Assembly (NCBI GenBank): GCA_019233755.1
Contig: JAFAMD010000036.1
Location: 1-56,032 of the forward strand
Reading direction: 5' to 3'
Length of the DNA: 56,032 bases
From: Acidobacteriaceae bacterium
GTDB lineage: Bacteria > Acidobacteriota > Terriglobia > Bryobacterales > Bryobacteraceae
The notes beneath the pieces were generated by a model, which saw only the letters and a program-made list of their open reading frames with translations, was not told the origin of the DNA and made no database searches. Each line of letters opens with the position of its first letter. Within the stretch, counting starts at the first letter, position 1. The position numbers were made by a program, and so were the translations under genes. Shown one piece after another: positions 54,674 to 56,032 of this stretch.

Positions 54674-55795
54674 TCACTTCCCTAGATCGCGATAGGCCGG
54701 ATATCCCTGAATACCAGTGGCGGTAATCACCGCCCTATTCACCGCCCGAGCCATTGCTTCTGCGGCAACAGCCCCAATTGTAGTCACGTCCGCCTTCGAC
54801 CGTACACTCCCGGTTGCCGCGGCAAAAATCGTGTCTCCGTCCGCCGGTGTATGCACCGGGTTGATCGTGCGGGCGTATCCGTCGTGCGCCATCTGCGCCA
54901 CCTTCGTACATTCAGTCTTGGTCAAGGCGGCATTCGTGGCAACGATCCCAATAGTTGTATTAGCTCCCGACCTCGGGCGCTCCTGGCGGCCCAGGAGCGC
55001 GCCCGTTCTAATCTGCGCCATGCTGTCGAGAAAGCCCTGCCCATTGGCGGCACGGGCGCCGGCCAGAATCCTGCCGGTCCGGTAGCTCCGCACATCGCCT
55101 ACGGAGTTCACCGCTACGATCGCGCCCACGAGGAGGCCCGTATCGCCGATTGCGATGCTTGCCGTTCCGAGTCCCGATTTCATTGCCGACCGCAGGCCGA
55201 ACAACTTCCCAACAGTCGCACCCGCACCGGCACCCACGGAGCCTTCCGGCACAACGGAATTAGTAGCGGCCTCACAGGCCGCGAATCCCGCTCGCGCGTC
55301 CGGCCGGATCTTCGGGTCTCCAATCTGCAAATCGAACAGAATCGCCGCGGGCACAATCGGGACCACGATTGGCCCCACGCGGTAGCCTTGCCCGTGTTCC
55401 TCCAGCCAACGCATCACCCCATTTGCAGTCTCCAGTCCGAACGCACTCCCACCCGAAAGCACCAGGGCATTCACCTCCTGGACGGTATTAATCGGCTGCA
55501 GCAGGTCCGTCTCGCGCGTGCCTGGCGCCGATCCCCGTACGTCCACGCCCGCTACGGCGCCGTGATCGAACAGCACAACGGTACAGCCGGTAGGTCTACG
55601 CTCATCAGTGAAATGACCCACGCGGATGCCGCCTACATCCGTGATGCATCCATGCGGCTCATCCGGCTCCTCCTGGTCCGCATTCGCGAAGCCGGCGCCC
55701 GCGGCCAGAAGGGCTGCCGCACCCAGCACCTCGCGCCGGTTGATAGAACCCGCACGCATACGCTTTCTGTTCTTGGTGTGCCCGATCATAGACAT
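54674..55795 (-). CDS. P1-family (DmpA-like) peptidase with Tat signal
   Basis: The 373-residue protein is an N-terminal-nucleophile hydrolase of the P1/S58 DmpA family. Such enzymes cleave themselves to expose Ser or Thr; here the likely site is before the Thr of NTTIGIVATNAAL (about 274-286). Motifs ALVLSGGSAFGLE (about 109-121) and GSVGAGAGATVGKLFG are typical. The N-terminus carries SINRREVLGAAALLAAGAG, a Tat-type signal, so it would be exported folded. ATG 55795 and ATG 55759 are both possible; the second gives a shorter, more typical signal. Family members are aminopeptidases or amidases acting on small peptides. Confidence 0.9.
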   Translation of the reverse strand: MSMIGHTKNRKRMRAGSINRREVLGAAALLAAGAGFANADQEEPDEPHGCITDVGGIRVGHFTDERRPTGCTVVLFDHGAVAGVDVRGSAPGTRETDLLQPINTVQEVNALVLSGGSAFGLETANGVMRWLEEHGQGYRVGPIVVPIVPAAILFDLQIGDPKIRPDARAGFAACEAATNSVVPEGSVGAGAGATVGKLFGLRSAMKSGLGTASIAIGDTGLLVGAIVAVNSVGDVRSYRTGRILAGARAANGQGFLDSMAQIRTGALLGRQERPRSGANTTIGIVATNAALTKTECTKVAQMAHDGYARTINPVHTPADGDTIFAAATGSVRSKADVTTIGAVAAEAMARAVNRAVITATGIQGYPAYRDLGK

Positions 55796-55804
55796 TGACA
55801 CTCT

Positions 55805-56032
55805 ATGACTTCTAGTTTCTCTCTGCGCTGGGTGGCTGTCAGCGTTTTCATCCTGTCTTCTACGCTGAACTACCTCGACCGGCAGATCCTCAACGTGCTG
55901 GCGCCGCTCATTATGAGCCAGACGCACTTCAACCAGACCGGTTTCGGATTCCTGATCTCGACGTTTTCGGTCGCCTATGCGGCAAGTTCTCTGCTGACCG
56001 GTTGGATTCTGGATCGCTTTGGCGTGAATCGT
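55805..56032 (+). CDS. MFS transporter, N-terminal part (cut by window end)
   Basis: Starting at ATG 55805, 76 codons are visible and run off the window. Two hydrophobic segments (about 9-27 and 51-68) and the motifs NYLDRQILNVLAPL and GWILDRFG, the loop 2-3 signature of the major facilitator superfamily, identify it. The DRQ-type first helix resembles anion:cation symporters such as hexuronate carriers. It diverges from the P1 peptidase with only 9 nt between the two outermost possible starts. Confidence 0.88.
   Translation, partial: MTSSFSLRWVAVSVFILSSTLNYLDRQILNVLAPLIMSQTHFNQTGFGFLISTFSVAYAASSLLTGWILDRFGVNR

Noticed and set aside
1..56032. Mobile elements, CRISPR arrays, tRNA and rRNA genes
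   Set aside because: No transposase, integrase, spaced direct repeats, T-arm-like tRNA signature outside coding genes, or rRNA sequence was seen.

Overview
The window looks like chromosomal DNA of a soil-type bacterium, most probably an Acidobacteriota member. The evidence is indirect: fairly high GC by eye, frequent GTG/TTG starts, secreted TPR and Gfo/Idh/MocA proteins, a quinoprotein/cytochrome pair, a bacillithiol-type deacetylase (BshB1 family), a MoxR/BatA/DUF58 operon with a DUF4175-like giant protein, and many exported proteins of unknown function. No rRNA, tRNA, insertion sequence, prophage or CRISPR array is visible. Genes are tightly packed, often joined by ATGA, TAATG or TGATG overlaps.

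Region by region. (1) 1-4.9 kb: an AT-hook-like small protein; a beta-lactamase-fold/NamZ (DUF1343) fusion with pterin carbinolamine dehydratase; then a myo-inositol oxygenase facing a LacI-type regulator. A perfect 16-bp palindrome sits inside the oxygenase promoter. (2) 4.98-17.8 kb, minus strand: a seven-gene operon. In transcription order it encodes a vWA membrane protein, a caspase/C13-like protease with an EF-hand loop, a TPR-HExxH peptidase, a MoxR ATPase, a DUF58 protein, a BatA/vWA protein and a DUF4175-like coiled-coil membrane protein. It is the most system-like locus here. (3) 18.1-20.5 kb: diheme cytochrome c and quinoprotein dehydrogenase. (4) 20.6-24.5 kb: deoC, a GAF-GAF-PP2C phosphatase and lysA. 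(5) 24.6-30.6 kb: an ABC ATPase followed by an ABC-2 permease fused to an amidohydrolase, then pseudouridine synthase, ychF, rsmG and DUF423. (6) 30.7-37.8 kb: aldo/keto reductase, a YHS-like metal-site protein, TPR proteins, a MacB-like permease without an ATPase, cyclophilin, an HD protein and hypotheticals. (7) 37.9-42.4 kb: a ROK kinase, a likely independent structured RNA with its own promoter and terminator, DUF4142, a LuxR-type response regulator and ssb. (8) 42.5-50 kb: exported unknowns, a methyltransferase with a signal peptide, the coupled pfkB-rhomboid-bshB1 set, a secreted Gfo/Idh/MocA protein and a GT2 glycosyltransferase. (9) 50-56 kb: FkbM methyltransferase, guaB, a PEGA-domain Ser/Thr kinase, a Tat-exported P1 peptidase and the start of an MFS transporter cut by the window edge.

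How genes may work together. The vWA/MoxR operon probably builds an envelope assembly or proteolysis machine: MoxR remodels vWA proteins through their metal sites, and the two protease-like members are candidate effectors. The MIOX/LacI pair suggests repressor-controlled myo-inositol oxidation. The cytochrome/quinoprotein pair suggests periplasmic alcohol or sugar oxidation, although the quinoprotein lacks some canonical residues. The permease-amidohydrolase fusion would place a hydrolase next to an export pore. Function calls come from reading motifs by eye; no database search was run.
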